NCBI GenBank assembly: GCA_016209015.1
Contig: JACQWY010000035.1
Location: 1-64,000, forward strand
DNA length: 64,000 nucleotides
Direction of reading: 5' to 3'
Origin: Gammaproteobacteria bacterium
Lineage (GTDB): Bacteria; Pseudomonadota; Gammaproteobacteria; Ga0077536
In this document: positions 48,859 to 59,059 of the stretch, in pieces
Position numbering within the stretch: the first letter of the stretch is position 1
Layout: each line of letters opens with the position of its first letter
Made by a program: the position numbers and the translations under genes
The notes under the pieces: generated by a model
What the model was told of the DNA's origin: nothing
The model's input: only the letters and a program-made list of their open reading frames with translations
Databases searched by the model: none

Positions 48859-50838
48859 TCAGGCCGCGGGCGTCAGTGCGCCGTGGCCGTTCGCGTCGAT
48901 GGTGAGCCGCCAGCCGGCGGGGACGGGGCAGGTCAGCGTGTCGCCGTTGATCATCGCGGGGCCGATCACGGTCTGCGCCGCGCCGAGCGCCTCCCAGGCG
49001 TAGGATGGCAGCTCCTGCGCGCCGCGGCCGTCGAAGATCATCGGTCGCCTCGTGGCGGCGGCCGGGGCACCCCCGAGCGTGCGTTTCGGCATCGTCTTCG
49101 AGCCGAGGCCGAAGCGCGTCGCGAGCCGCACGAGCAGCACGGGTGCGGCGTGTACGTCGATATCCGCGGCGTGCACCGCGCCCTTGGCGCTGCGGATGAA
49201 ATCGCCTTCCGAGGTCAGGAAGCGGCAGCCCTTCACGTCGGACTCGTCGTGGCCGAACTCGAGCTCGTAGCGGAACTCCGCTTGCGCCGGATCGAAACCC
49301 TCGCCTTCGAGATCGCGTTCCGCCTGCCGGCGCAGCCGGGACGCGGCGCCGGCGATCGCCGCCTCGTGCGCCGGATCGAACGCCAGGCCGACCCCGCGCT
49401 CGTAGACGTGCACGACGTCCGAAACCGCCGAGCCGAACGCGCCGAACACCGGCCCGAAATCGAAGACGTGCGCGGCGCGGATGCCGAGGCGCTCGGCGAC
49501 GAACGTGCCGAACATCGGGCCGTTGCCGCCGTAGGCGAACAGCGCGACCTCACTGGCGGACAGCCGCGCTTCGTCGAGCGTGTGCGCGACGAGCTCGGCC
49601 ATGACGGTCACGGCCTCGTCGCGGATCGCCGCGGCCGCCTGTTCGAGCTCGAGGCCGAGCGGCTTGCCGACGGCGCGCTCGATGGCCGCACGGGCGAGCT
49701 CGAGCTTCAATTCGCGCCGGCCGCCGAGGAACCGGTGCGGCTCGAGATAACCGAGCACGAGCAGCGCATCCGTCAGCGTCGCTTCGCGGCCGCCGAGGCC
49801 GTAGGACGCAGGCCCCGGCGCGGCACCCTGGCTCTCCGGCCCGAGCGTGAGGCGCCCGTTGCGCACGCGGGCAATGGAGCCGCCGCCGATCGCCGCCGAG
49901 CGCAGCATCGCGAACGAGGTCCGGACCGGGATCTCCATCAGATCCCCGCCGCGCTGGAAGACGGGCTCGCCGTTCCTGACGATCGAGGCCTTCGTCGTCG
50001 TGCCGCCGACGTCGAAGCAGACGACGTTCGCGACGCCGTATTCCCGCGCCACGAAGGCGCCGCCGAACGTGCCGAAGATCGGGCCCGATTCGATCGTGTC
50101 CACGGCCTTCGTCTTGCCGATGCGCGCGAAGCCGCCGTCGGTGTGGCCGATGAGCAGTGCGCCCGGCCAGCGCTGACCCTCGCGCAGGGCGTCTTCCGCC
50201 TTGAACAGCGAAGTCGCGAGATGGCTGTGCGTGTAGGCGTTCATCACCGAGTAATGCGCGCGCGTCTGGTCGTGCGCGATCGGCGCCATCTCGCTGCCGA
50301 GCAGCACCGGCACGGCGCCGATGATGTGGTCGGGATACTGGGCCTCGATGACCCGCTTGATATCGAGCTCCGGGCCGTTGTCCGGAAACGCGCCGGCGAG
50401 CGCGACGCAGATGCGGCGGACGCCCGATTCGAGGAGCTGTTTGACCGCGAGCAGGATGTCCTTCGCGGCCGGGGCGGGCGGGAGACCGATCACGTTCTCC
50501 GCGGCGACGAGCTCGTCGAGCACGGCGGAGCGCCCCGCGCCGTACAGATCCTGTTCGTGGCCCGCGCTGACGAGCAGGCCCACTTTCGCGCCGCGGCGCT
50601 CCGCGATCACGTTCGTCGTGATGGTCGACGACCAGCAGATGAGGCGCACGCGCTGCAGGAAGACGTCGAGCTCGGCCTCGCCGTAGAGCTTCGCCGCTTC
50701 GCGCAGGCAGTTCTCGAAGGAGACGGTGAAATCGTGCGGCGTCGTGTCGACCTTGATGCAATGGCGCGTGACGCCGTCCGTCACGAGCGCGTCGGTCATT
50801 GTGCCGCCGGTGTCGATGTCGATGGTCAGCATCGGCAA
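48859..50838 (-). CDS. Hydantoinase A/oxoprolinase family carboxylase subunit (Apc1-like)
   Basis: [69 protein letters not shown]. Confidence 0.92.
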   Translation of the reverse strand: MPMLTIDIDTGGTMTDALVTDGVTRHCIKVDTTPHDFTVSFENCLREAAKLYGEAELDVFLQRVRLICWSSTITTNVIAERRGAKVGLLVSAGHEQDLYGAGRSAVLDELVAAENVIGLPPAPAAKDILLAVKQLLESGVRRICVALAGAFPDNGPELDIKRVIEAQYPDHIIGAVPVLLGSEMAPIAHDQTRAHYSVMNAYTHSHLATSLFKAEDALREGQRWPGALLIGHTDGGFARIGKTKAVDTIESGPIFGTFGGAFVAREYGVANVVCFDVGGTTTKASIVRNGEPVFQRGGDLMEIPVRTSFAMLRSAAIGGGSIARVRNGRLTLGPESQGAAPGPASYGLGGREATLTDALLVLGYLEPHRFLGGRRELKLELARAAIERAVGKPLGLELEQAAAAIRDEAVTVMAELVAHTLDEARLSASEVALFAYGGNGPMFGTFVAERLGIRAAHVFDFGPVFGAFGSAVSDVVHVYERGVGLAFDPAHEAAIAGAASRLRRQAERDLEGEGFDPAQAEFRYELEFGHDESDVKGCRFLTSEGDFIRSAKGAVHAADIDVHAAPVLLVRLATRFGLGSKTMPKRTLGGAPAAATRRPMIFDGRGAQELPSYAWEALGAAQTVIGPAMINGDTLTCPVPAGWRLTIDANGHGALTPAA

Positions 50839-51016
50839 ATCCTCGGTGCGTGGCTGCGGGTGGACGCCGATCCTCGCCCTCGCACGTCGGCCTGTATACC
50901 CGGATCGTGCCCTTAAGGCCTAGGGCGAAACCCGTAGTGCGGTGCATAATCCCCTCGCGCGCCGTCGCGGCGCGTACCATGCCGGAAGCCTCGGCATGCC
51001 AACCCAGGAGTGCCTC

Positions 51017-52675
51017 ATGACGGGTTCGACGCGGCCGCTCACGCCGCGATCCGGCGCCGCCCCGCGCCCGCTGCTCGACGACGATCCCCTGCTCTACAAG
51101 CAGGTGTTCGACAATGCCGTGGTCGGCATCTGCTTCATGCAGGACCGGCGCTTCGTGCGGGTGAACCGCCGCATGGAGGAAATGCTCGGCTACGCCCCGG
51201 GCGAGCTCGTCGGGCAGTCCGTGCGCGTCGTCTATGCCCGCGAACAGGACTACCTCGAAGTCGGACGCGTCATGACGAGCGTGCCGCGCGGCAATGCCTA
51301 CACCCACGAGCGGCCGCTGCTCACGAAACAGGGCGAGCTGCGCTGGTGCCTCATCGGCGGGAGCTGGCTCGATCCGCTGGACCGCGATTCCGCGTCCGTC
51401 TGGATCGTGCAGGACATCAGCGCGAAGAAGGACGCCGAGGATCAGCTCGCGCGCGCGAACCAGCGCCTCGAACACCGCGTGCAGAGCCGCACGCTGAACC
51501 TCCAGAAGACGAACGAGATGCTGAAGCTCGAGGTCGAGAAGCGCCGCGCGAGCGAGCGGGCGATGATCGAGAGCCGCGAGAAGTACCGCGTGCTGATCCG
51601 CAACGTCCGCCTCGGGATCGTGATCACGGATGCCGAGGGCGGCGTGGTGGAGATCAACCCGACGATGCAGGCCTGGCTCGCGGCCGCGGACCTCCGTGAC
51701 TTCGTGGCGCGCGCCGGTCGCACGGCCTGCACGATCGCGGGCGAGACGGCACCGACGATGCTCGGCGATCTGCTCGGCAACGCGAGCCGCTGGGCGGCGC
51801 GGCGTCACGGCCAGGCGACCGTGTCCTGGACCGCGCCGGACGGCGGCACGCTGTGGTTCGACGCGATCGGCGTGCGCGTGCCGGTGCAGGGCCTCGGCGC
51901 CGCGCTCGTCTTCGCGGATCGCACCGAACAGCACGAGGCCCGCGATCGCGAGCTCGCGCAACAACAACAATTGGCGCACGCCGCCCGCCTCTCGCTCATG
52001 GGCCAGTTCACCTCCGCGCTCGCCCACGAGCTCGGCCAGCCGCTGAACGCGTGCCAGAGCTATGCGGCCGGGCTCAGCCACCGGCTCGCCGCGGTATTGC
52101 GCGCGCAGCCCGACGCAAAGGACGCGCTGGAGCGCATCCAGACCCATCTCGCGCAGGCCGGTGAGGTCATCCGCAACGTGCGCACGTTCATCGCCCAGCA
52201 CCGCCCCGAGGACGAGGCGATCGACGTGCCGGCGCTCGTCCGCCAGACGCTCGAGCTGCTGCAGCTCCAGATCCGCGACGCCGGCGTCCGCGTCGTGCTG
52301 AAGCTGCCGGCCGATCCGCCCGCGCTCCGCGGCACGCGCGTCGAGCTGCAGCAGGTGCTCGTGAACCTCGTGCTGAACGCGATCGAGGCGCTGCAGACGG
52401 TCGAGGGCGAGCGGCGGATCACGATCACCGTGAGCCAGCCGCGGGCGCGACGGCTGAGCGTCGCGGTCGCGGACAACGGACCGGGCGTCGCGGACGAGCT
52501 CGGCGAGGAAATCTTCGAACCCTATGTCACGACGAAGTCCGAGGGCCTCGGCATGGGCCTCATGATGTGCCGGACGATCATCGAATCGCACGGCGGCGAC
52601 CTGAAGCTCGAAACGCGGCGCCGGCGCGGCGCGACGTTCCGCTTCACGCTGCCGGCCGGCGAGGCGGCGGCATGA
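51017..52675 (+). CDS. Cytosolic PAS-domain sensor histidine kinase (FixL-like architecture)
   Basis: PAS (FDNAVVGICFMQDRRFVRVNRRMEEMLGY), H-box ALAHELGQPLNACQSYAAGL, HATPase NLVLNAIEAL..VADNGPGV. Confidence 0.93.
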   Translation: MTGSTRPLTPRSGAAPRPLLDDDPLLYKQVFDNAVVGICFMQDRRFVRVNRRMEEMLGYAPGELVGQSVRVVYAREQDYLEVGRVMTSVPRGNAYTHERPLLTKQGELRWCLIGGSWLDPLDRDSASVWIVQDISAKKDAEDQLARANQRLEHRVQSRTLNLQKTNEMLKLEVEKRRASERAMIESREKYRVLIRNVRLGIVITDAEGGVVEINPTMQAWLAAADLRDFVARAGRTACTIAGETAPTMLGDLLGNASRWAARRHGQATVSWTAPDGGTLWFDAIGVRVPVQGLGAALVFADRTEQHEARDRELAQQQQLAHAARLSLMGQFTSALAHELGQPLNACQSYAAGLSHRLAAVLRAQPDAKDALERIQTHLAQAGEVIRNVRTFIAQHRPEDEAIDVPALVRQTLELLQLQIRDAGVRVVLKLPADPPALRGTRVELQQVLVNLVLNAIEALQTVEGERRITITVSQPRARRLSVAVADNGPGVADELGEEIFEPYVTTKSEGLGMGLMMCRTIIESHGGDLKLETRRRRGATFRFTLPAGEAAA

Positions 52676-53310
52676 GCGAGACCGTGCAGGTCTGTCTCGT
52701 CGACGACGAGCCCGACGTCACGCGGAGCCTGTGCTGGCTGCTCGAATCCGTGCACGTCGCGGCGCGCGCGTTCCACTCGGCCGACGAATTCCTGGCCGCG
52801 CTGCCCGCGCTCGAAGGCCCGCAGTGCCTCGTGCTCGATCTGCGCATGCCCGGCACGAGCGGGCTCGAGCTCATGGAAAAGCTCGTCCGCGCGCGGCCCG
52901 ACATCCCGGTCGTCTTCCTCTCGGCGCACGGCGACGTGCCGAGCGCGGTACGCGCCATGAAGCTCGGCGCGTTCGATTTCCTGCAGAAGCCGTTCAACCC
53001 GCAGGCCTTCCTCGAAATCGTGAACCGCTGCAGCGCGCTCGCCCGCGAGCGCCACGCCGAGATGCTGAGCGAGCACGGCTATGCCTCGCGCTTCGCCCTG
53101 CTCTCGCCGCGCGAGAAGGAAGTGTTCGCGCGCCTGATCACGGGCGAGAGCAGCAAGGAGATCGCACGCCGTCTCGAGATCAGCCACAAGACGGTCGAGG
53201 TGCATCGCGCGAACGTGCTGCGCAAGTTCGACTGCGCGACGACGCGCGAGCTCGAGATGCGCTTCGGCAAACGGCTGCATCCGCCGGTCGCGGCGCGGCG
53301 CGAGGGCTGA
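52672..53310 (+). CDS. FixJ/LuxR-type response regulator
   Basis: VCLVDDEPDVTRSLCWLLES..CLVLDLRMPGTSGLELM; HTH LSPREKEVFARLITGESSKEIARRLEISHKTVEVHRANVLRK. Confidence 0.95.
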   Translation: MSETVQVCLVDDEPDVTRSLCWLLESVHVAARAFHSADEFLAALPALEGPQCLVLDLRMPGTSGLELMEKLVRARPDIPVVFLSAHGDVPSAVRAMKLGAFDFLQKPFNPQAFLEIVNRCSALARERHAEMLSEHGYASRFALLSPREKEVFARLITGESSKEIARRLEISHKTVEVHRANVLRKFDCATTRELEMRFGKRLHPPVAARREG

Positions 53311-53313
53311 ACG

Positions 53314-54585
53314 ATGGCCGCGAACGGTCTGCTCGATCGCCGGCTCTTCCTCAAGCGCGGGCTCGCGTTCGCGACCGCGGCACCGCTCGTCGCCGCCGCC
53401 GACGAGCCCTGGCTCACGACCCCGGGCGCGCCGTTCACGAACTACGGCCAACCCTCGCCGCACGAGAAGGGCGTGGTGCGCTGGATTTCCGCGAATGCCG
53501 CCGTGCCGGGCAACGGCATCTCCTGGACGCCGCTGCACGAGCTCGAGGGCACGATCACGCCGACGGGGCTGCACTTCGAACGGCATCACAACGGCGTGCC
53601 GCAGATCGATCCCGCGCGTCACGCGCTGCTCGTCCACGGCGAAGTCGAACGCGCGCTCGAGTTCTCGATGCCGGCGCTGCTGCGCTATCCGCGCGAGTCG
53701 ACGATCTTCGCGCTCGAATGCGGCGGCAACAGCAACGCGGGCTGGCAGGACAAACCGATCCAGGCCGCGGCGGGTTATTTCCACGGCCTCGTCTCGTGCA
53801 GCGAATGGACGGGCGTGCCGCTGCGCCTCGTGCTCGCGGAGGCCGGCGTGACATCCGGCGCCGCCTGGATCGTCGCGGAAGGAGCCGACGCGTTCGGCAT
53901 GACCGTGAGCCTGCCGCTCGAGAAGGCGCTCGACGACTGCCTGCTCGCGCTCTATCAGAACGGCGAGCGCCTGCGGCCCGAGCAGGGCTATCCGCTCCGG
54001 CTCGTCGTGCCGGGCTGGGAAGGCGTGCTGAACGTGAAGTGGCTCAGGAATCTGAAAGTGGCGAGGGAGCCGGTCATGGCACGCAACGAGACCTCGAAAT
54101 ACACCGAGCTCATGCCGGACGGCCGCGCCCGCCAGTTCACGTTCGTGATGGACGTGAAGTCGCTGCTGACCTCCCCCTCGCACGGCATGCATCTCGACGC
54201 GCACGGCCTCTACGAGCTCTCGGGCCTCGCCTGGTCGGGACGCGGACGGATCACGAAAGTCGAAGTCTCGGCGGACGGCGGCCAGACCTGGGCGGACGCC
54301 GAGCTCGGCCATCCCGTGCTGCCGCGCGCGTTCGCGCGTTTCCGCGCGCCGTTCGACTGGCAGGGCCAGCGCGCCGTCCTGCAGAGCCGGGCGACGGACG
54401 AGACGGGTGCCGTGCAGCCGGCACGCGCCGCGCTCGTCGCGGCGCGCGGCACGCAGGGCTATTTCCACTACCACGCGATCGTGAGCTGGGCGCTCGCCGC
54501 CGACGGCACGGTGACGCACACCTATGTCGACGCGCTTCCGGCACCCGCGGCGCAGGGCCAGGGCTTCGATGCGCCCTGGGAGTGA
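53314..54585 (+). CDS. soxC: Sulfite dehydrogenase SoxC-like molybdopterin oxidoreductase
   Basis: Tat motif DRRLFLKRG; ALECGGNSNAGW; GLVSCSEWTGVPLRLVLAEAGV. Confidence 0.92.
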   Translation: MAANGLLDRRLFLKRGLAFATAAPLVAAADEPWLTTPGAPFTNYGQPSPHEKGVVRWISANAAVPGNGISWTPLHELEGTITPTGLHFERHHNGVPQIDPARHALLVHGEVERALEFSMPALLRYPRESTIFALECGGNSNAGWQDKPIQAAAGYFHGLVSCSEWTGVPLRLVLAEAGVTSGAAWIVAEGADAFGMTVSLPLEKALDDCLLALYQNGERLRPEQGYPLRLVVPGWEGVLNVKWLRNLKVAREPVMARNETSKYTELMPDGRARQFTFVMDVKSLLTSPSHGMHLDAHGLYELSGLAWSGRGRITKVEVSADGGQTWADAELGHPVLPRAFARFRAPFDWQGQRAVLQSRATDETGAVQPARAALVAARGTQGYFHYHAIVSWALAADGTVTHTYVDALPAPAAQGQGFDAPWE

Positions 54586-55150
54586 GCGCCGCGTGCTCGC
54601 CGCGCTGCTCGCGTTCCTGGTGACGGGCGCGCCGGCCGCGCCGTCGCGCGGCCCGAACCTCGGCGTGCCGGCGAGCCCGGCCGCGATCGCCGCCCGCGAC
54701 ACGCTCGTCTTCCCGGACGGGACCGGCCTGCCCCCCGGCAGCGGCACGGCGGCCGACGGTGCCGCGCTCTACGCGAGCCGCTGCCTGAGCTGCCATGGCC
54801 CGGAGGGACGCGGCGGGGCGGGCGGCGAGCTCGCCGGCGGCAACCCGGATCGGAGAGCGCCCTCCCCCGACCGCACGATCGGCACGTACTGGCCCTATGC
54901 CACGACGCTCTTCGACTTCGTCCGCCGCGCCATGCCGATGACCGCCCCGCGTTCACTCACGAACGACGAAGTCTATGCCCTGACCGCCTACCTGCTCGCG
55001 CTGAACGGCGTCGTGGCGAAAGATGCCCGGCTCGATGCGGGAACTTTGTCGCGTATCGCCCTGCCCAACCGCCACGGCTTCGACTGGACAGACGTCTCCG
55101 GCCCGCCGCATTCCGGGCGCCTCGCACCCGCGGTACGCCGCGGCCCCTGA
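54569..55150 (+). CDS. soxD: SoxD-like c-type cytochrome
   Basis: CLSCHGPEGRGGAGGELAGG (CXXCH); TIGTYWPYATTLFDFVRRAMPM. Confidence 0.87.
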   Translation: MRPGSERRVLAALLAFLVTGAPAAPSRGPNLGVPASPAAIAARDTLVFPDGTGLPPGSGTAADGAALYASRCLSCHGPEGRGGAGGELAGGNPDRRAPSPDRTIGTYWPYATTLFDFVRRAMPMTAPRSLTNDEVYALTAYLLALNGVVAKDARLDAGTLSRIALPNRHGFDWTDVSGPPHSGRLAPAVRRGP

Positions 55151-55331
55151 GCGCGGCCCGGACTGGCGGCGCGCGGTTTTTCCGGCATACTGGCGCCCGG
55201 GCCAGGGCAGGTCCCAGCCAATAGAATCATGGGCGAGCTCCCCGCGACGACGGGGGCGCGGGCGGACGCTCTGGGGGCATCCGGGCCCGGGGTCGTCCCT
55301 CCATCAACCTGCATCGGACGTCTGCCTCGCC

Positions 55332-57260
55332 ATGCGCTATCTGCATCATCGATTCGGCTTGCCGCTCATCTTCGCCTGTGTCTCGGTCGCGGCCTTCGCG
55401 ATCCTGAGGCTCGTCCTCCTCGCGTATTCCTGGACGGACGTGAACGCCCATCCCTGGCTGCTCGCGAAGGTCTTCGTGATCGGCGGGATCTACGACCTCG
55501 CGGCGCTGTGCTATTTCGCGATCCCGTTCTGGATCTACCTCGCCCTCATTCCGAACCGCTGGTATCAGAAACCCTGGCACCGCGCGCTCACCTGGTTCGT
55601 GTTCGCGGCGAGTGTCTACGGCATGTTGTTCGAATGCGTCGCCGAGTACTTCTTCTGGGACGAATTCGGCGTGCGCTTCAACTTCATCTCGGTCGACTAC
55701 CTCGTCTACCGCCAGGAAGTGACGGGCAACATCTGGGAGTCCTACCCGGTCGTGCCGCTGCTCGCGGCGATCGCCGTCGTGACCCTCGCGATCTGCTGGG
55801 GCGTGCGCAAGCACGTGCACGCCGCGCTCGCGAGCCCGATGCCGAGGACGCGCCGCTTCGTGGCCGCGACCGGCTGGCTGCTGCTGCCGGCGATCGTCTA
55901 CGCCGCGATCGACGGCCGCCTGCAGAATCTCTCCGACAACCGCTTCGACAACGAGCTCGCAGGCAACGGCTTCTACCAGTTCGTGCACGCCTTCAGGCAC
56001 AACGAGCTCGACTACGATCAGTTCTATCTCACGGCCGATCCCGCGAAGCTCGACGTGCGCCTGCGCGCGCTCGTGAACGAGAAGAACGCGCACTTCCTGT
56101 CCGACGCGCCGCTCGACATCCGCCGCCGCATCGACAACGGCAACCAGCAGGAGCCGGTGAACGTGATGCTCGTGATGGTCGAGAGCCTGAGCGCGAGCTA
56201 TCTCGGCGTCTATGGCGGCAAGGGCAATCTCACGCCTTATCTCGACCAGCTCTCGAACGAGAGCCTGTGGTTCTCGCGCCTCTACGCGACCGGCACGCGC
56301 ACCGTGCGCGGCATGGAGGCGGCGACGCTGTCGATGCCGCCGACCGCCGGCCAGTCCATCGTCCGCCGCCCGCACAACGAGCACCTGCCGAACCTCGGCC
56401 GCGTCTTCCAGGAGCGCGGCTACGACACCCGCTTCATCTACGGCGGTCACGGCTACTTCGACAACATGAACGCGTTCTTCGCGGGCAATGGCTTCGAGAT
56501 CCTGGATCGCACGGACATCCCGGACGACGAGGTGATCTTCTCGAACGTATGGGGCGTCGCCGACGAAGTGCTCTTCAATCAGGCGATCAAGGCCGCCGAC
56601 AAATCCTTCGCCGCGAAGAAGCCCTTCTTCCACTTCGTGATGACGACCACGAACCACCGTCCCTACACCTATCCCGACGGGCGCATCGACATCGAATCCC
56701 CGCACAAGGGCGGCGCCGTGAAATACACGGACTACGCCATTCACAAGCTCCTCGAGGACGCCCGCACGAAACCCTGGTTCAAGAACACGGTATTCGTGAT
56801 CCTCGCCGACCACTGCGCGAGCAGCGCCGGCAAGAGCGAGCTGCCGGTGAAGAACTATCTCATCCCGATGTTCATCTACGCCCCGGAGCTCGTGAAGCCC
56901 GCGAAGATCGAGACGCTCGCGAGCCAGATGGATCTCGCGCCGACGCTGCTCGGCCTGCTCGGCTACGACTACGACAGCGAGTTCATGGGCAAGAACGTCC
57001 TCGAGATGAAGCCCGACGAGGGGCGCGCCTTGATCTCGACCTACCAGGCCCTCGGCCTGCTCACGGATCACGAGCTCGAAATCCTCTGGCCGCAGCGCAA
57101 GATCGAGCGCCAGCTCGATCCTTTCGGCAAGCCGACGAAGAACATCAGCGCCGATGCGCCCGCGACCCTGCCGGACGCCGTCGTCTACTACCAGGCGGCG
57201 AGCGCGCGCTGGCGGAGGCATGTCGAGCAGCAGATGAAGGCGCAGGGCGGCGCGCCGTAG
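55332..57260 (+). CDS. LTA synthase-like membrane sulfatase/phosphoglycerol transferase family protein
   Basis: N-terminal TM segments; VMLVMVESLSASYLGVYGGKGNLTPYLDQLSNESLWFSRLYATGTRTVRGMEA; VILADHCASSAGKSELPVKNYLIPMFIYAP. Confidence 0.93.
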   Translation: MRYLHHRFGLPLIFACVSVAAFAILRLVLLAYSWTDVNAHPWLLAKVFVIGGIYDLAALCYFAIPFWIYLALIPNRWYQKPWHRALTWFVFAASVYGMLFECVAEYFFWDEFGVRFNFISVDYLVYRQEVTGNIWESYPVVPLLAAIAVVTLAICWGVRKHVHAALASPMPRTRRFVAATGWLLLPAIVYAAIDGRLQNLSDNRFDNELAGNGFYQFVHAFRHNELDYDQFYLTADPAKLDVRLRALVNEKNAHFLSDAPLDIRRRIDNGNQQEPVNVMLVMVESLSASYLGVYGGKGNLTPYLDQLSNESLWFSRLYATGTRTVRGMEAATLSMPPTAGQSIVRRPHNEHLPNLGRVFQERGYDTRFIYGGHGYFDNMNAFFAGNGFEILDRTDIPDDEVIFSNVWGVADEVLFNQAIKAADKSFAAKKPFFHFVMTTTNHRPYTYPDGRIDIESPHKGGAVKYTDYAIHKLLEDARTKPWFKNTVFVILADHCASSAGKSELPVKNYLIPMFIYAPELVKPAKIETLASQMDLAPTLLGLLGYDYDSEFMGKNVLEMKPDEGRALISTYQALGLLTDHELEILWPQRKIERQLDPFGKPTKNISADAPATLPDAVVYYQAASARWRRHVEQQMKAQGGAP

Positions 57261-57349
57261 TTTCCGTCGGGGATGCGCCGGCGCAGGAGGTGCGTCGTTA
57301 GCGTCTTCGATCGACAGCGTTGCGGCGCCGACGGGAAATGGGGTCAGGC

Positions 57350-57507
57350 GTCGTCCCCGCGCAGGCGGGGACCCAGTCGGTGACCTTCGGCACATCGAGC
57401 GAACCTCGCCGTTCCAAGCCGTCGACGCTGAATCCGTGCATATGGCCCCGGGGCTGATCTTCATCGCCGCGGCTCGATGACTGGGTCCCCGCCTGCGCGG
57501 GGACGAC
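57350..57507. repeat. REPIN of third stem variant (REPs 57350-57385 and 57479-57507)
   Basis: GTCGTCCCCGCGCAGGCGGGGACCCAGTCGGTGACC ... GACTGGGTCCCCGCCTGCGCGGGGACGAC. Confidence 0.9.
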
Positions 57508-57683
57508 GAGCTGGGAGGGGCGTCGACGGAGGCGCCAGGGACGACCCCAGCCTTGGCGCATTCGCACCGTCGCCGTTCCTGACTGCGGTTCTAGCGTCGG
57601 CGTCATACCTTATACGCCGACGCATCGATCGCGTCTCCGAATCGCGGGCAGCGCCGCGGCCGAGCGCCGCCGATGATTTGTAG

Positions 57684-58094
57684 TCAGGCCTCCGGGAAGA
57701 AATTCAGCTCGATCGTCAGCCCGTCCGGATCCTTGATGAAGAGCTGATCGAGCCGCATGTCCGGCACGACACGATGGCGATAGCCGATCCCGTCCGCGTC
57801 GAGCCGCGCCCTGAACTCCTGGAACGCCGTGCAGCGGAACGCGATGTGATCGAGCGCGCCGGTGTGCGCGTTCTCTCCGGCCTTGCGTTGGCCGAGGTAG
57901 TACTCGAGCTCGGGTGAAAGTTCGCCCGTGCCGAGATGCACGACCGGCCGGCCGCCGAGATAGAGCCAGTAGCCGTCGAAGCCGAAGGGCGGACGGTAGC
58001 CGACCTCGAGACCGAGCACGCGCTCGTAGAAGCCGCGCGAAGCTTCGAGATCCTGGGCGTAGATGAAGAAGTGATCGAGAGAATCGAGCGCCAT
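57684..58094 (-). CDS. VOC/glyoxalase family protein
   Basis: LDSLDHFFIYAQDLEASRGFYERVLGLEVG...IKDPDGLTIELNFF. Confidence 0.94.
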   Translation of the reverse strand: MALDSLDHFFIYAQDLEASRGFYERVLGLEVGYRPPFGFDGYWLYLGGRPVVHLGTGELSPELEYYLGQRKAGENAHTGALDHIAFRCTAFQEFRARLDADGIGYRHRVVPDMRLDQLFIKDPDGLTIELNFFPEA

Positions 58095-58296
58095 GATCCG
58101 CTCCTCGTGGCTCGGGGTTGGGCGATAGGGTGAGGCCGCGGCGGGCGCGGTGCAAGGGGAGATCGCGTCGCCGACGGATGCGCGGGAGACCCGATCGATG
58201 CACCCGCCGGGTCGGCATCTCCTCTAGAAAGCGAGGTTCATCGCCGAACTGGAGTGTGCGCTTGCTTGGCGACGGCTCGTGATCCGCACCCGCCCC

Positions 58297-58332
58297 GTCG
58301 CCCTCGCGCAGGCGAGGGCCCAGTCGGTGACC
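58297..58332 (+). repeat. REP element, with decayed inverted partner near 58430-58470
   Basis: GTCGCCCTCGCGCAGGCGAGGGCCCAGTCGGTGACC; partner GAACGACCGGGCTCTCGAATGTGCGCG is degenerate. Confidence 0.85.
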
Positions 58333-58514
58333 TGCGGCGCGAGCGGCGAACCTCGCGGAACGGGTATTGTGATCAGCTTTGCGCCGCTGCCCGGCATTCG
58401 CCTCGCCGTTGAGCGTGAGTGCCGAGGCTGAACGACCGGGCTCTCGAATGTGCGCGCGCCGGCGCCCATCCCCGCCCTTGGGAGGAGAACCGAGCGTGCG
58501 AGGTGCCGCGCGCG

Positions 58515-58955
58515 CTACTCCCGCGTCGGGATCGTCACCAGCACGCTGCACGGCGCGTGCTCGAGCAGCGACTGTCCGACCGAGCCGCGCCACCAGCGCG
58601 CGAACGCGCTCTGCTCGCGATGTCCGACGACGATCAGATCCGCACCGACGTCGCGCGCGATGACGCCGATCTCCTCGGCAGGCTGGCCGCGGCAGAAGTG
58701 CGTCGTGACGTCGAGGCCGGCTTCGCGCAGGCGTACCGCGCCTTCGTCCAGCACGCGATCGACGTCGTCCTGCTGCCATTGCCGGCACATGCCCGAGGGA
58801 TACGCGGCCTCGGCGAGCTCGACACCGGCGGACGGCGTGAGGACGGCGACGAGGTGGACTTTCGAACGGCACAGCGCGGCGAGCTCGCTGCCCTGTTCGA
58901 GCGCGGCGCGGCCGTCGGCGCTGCCGTCGTAGGCGAGGAGGATGGTCTGGTACAT
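58515..58955 (-). CDS. Universal stress protein (UspA family)
   Basis: MYQTILLAYDGSADGRAALEQGSELA...ADLIVVGHREQSAFARWWRGSVGQSLLEHAPCSVLVT. Confidence 0.94.
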   Translation of the reverse strand: MYQTILLAYDGSADGRAALEQGSELAALCRSKVHLVAVLTPSAGVELAEAAYPSGMCRQWQQDDVDRVLDEGAVRLREAGLDVTTHFCRGQPAEEIGVIARDVGADLIVVGHREQSAFARWWRGSVGQSLLEHAPCSVLVTIPTRE

Positions 58956-59059
58956 CGGTGCTCCGGCGGAGTTCGGGGTTTGTGCCGGTCCGACGCGGGA
59001 CCGGCGCGGCGATACTACCACCGTCGCAGTGTACCGGCGCGCGCCGGCCGGTGAGACGT

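Noticed and set aside
49550-52591. 1013-aa ORF on minus strand, and other very long shadow ORFs (30381-33083 -, 45486-48521 -, 59510-62350 +, 55227-57464 -, 52522-54747 -, 44249-46282 +)
   Set aside because: All lie antisense or out of frame to well-supported genes, have low-complexity Arg/Ala/His-rich translations, and reflect GC-rich third-codon bias.
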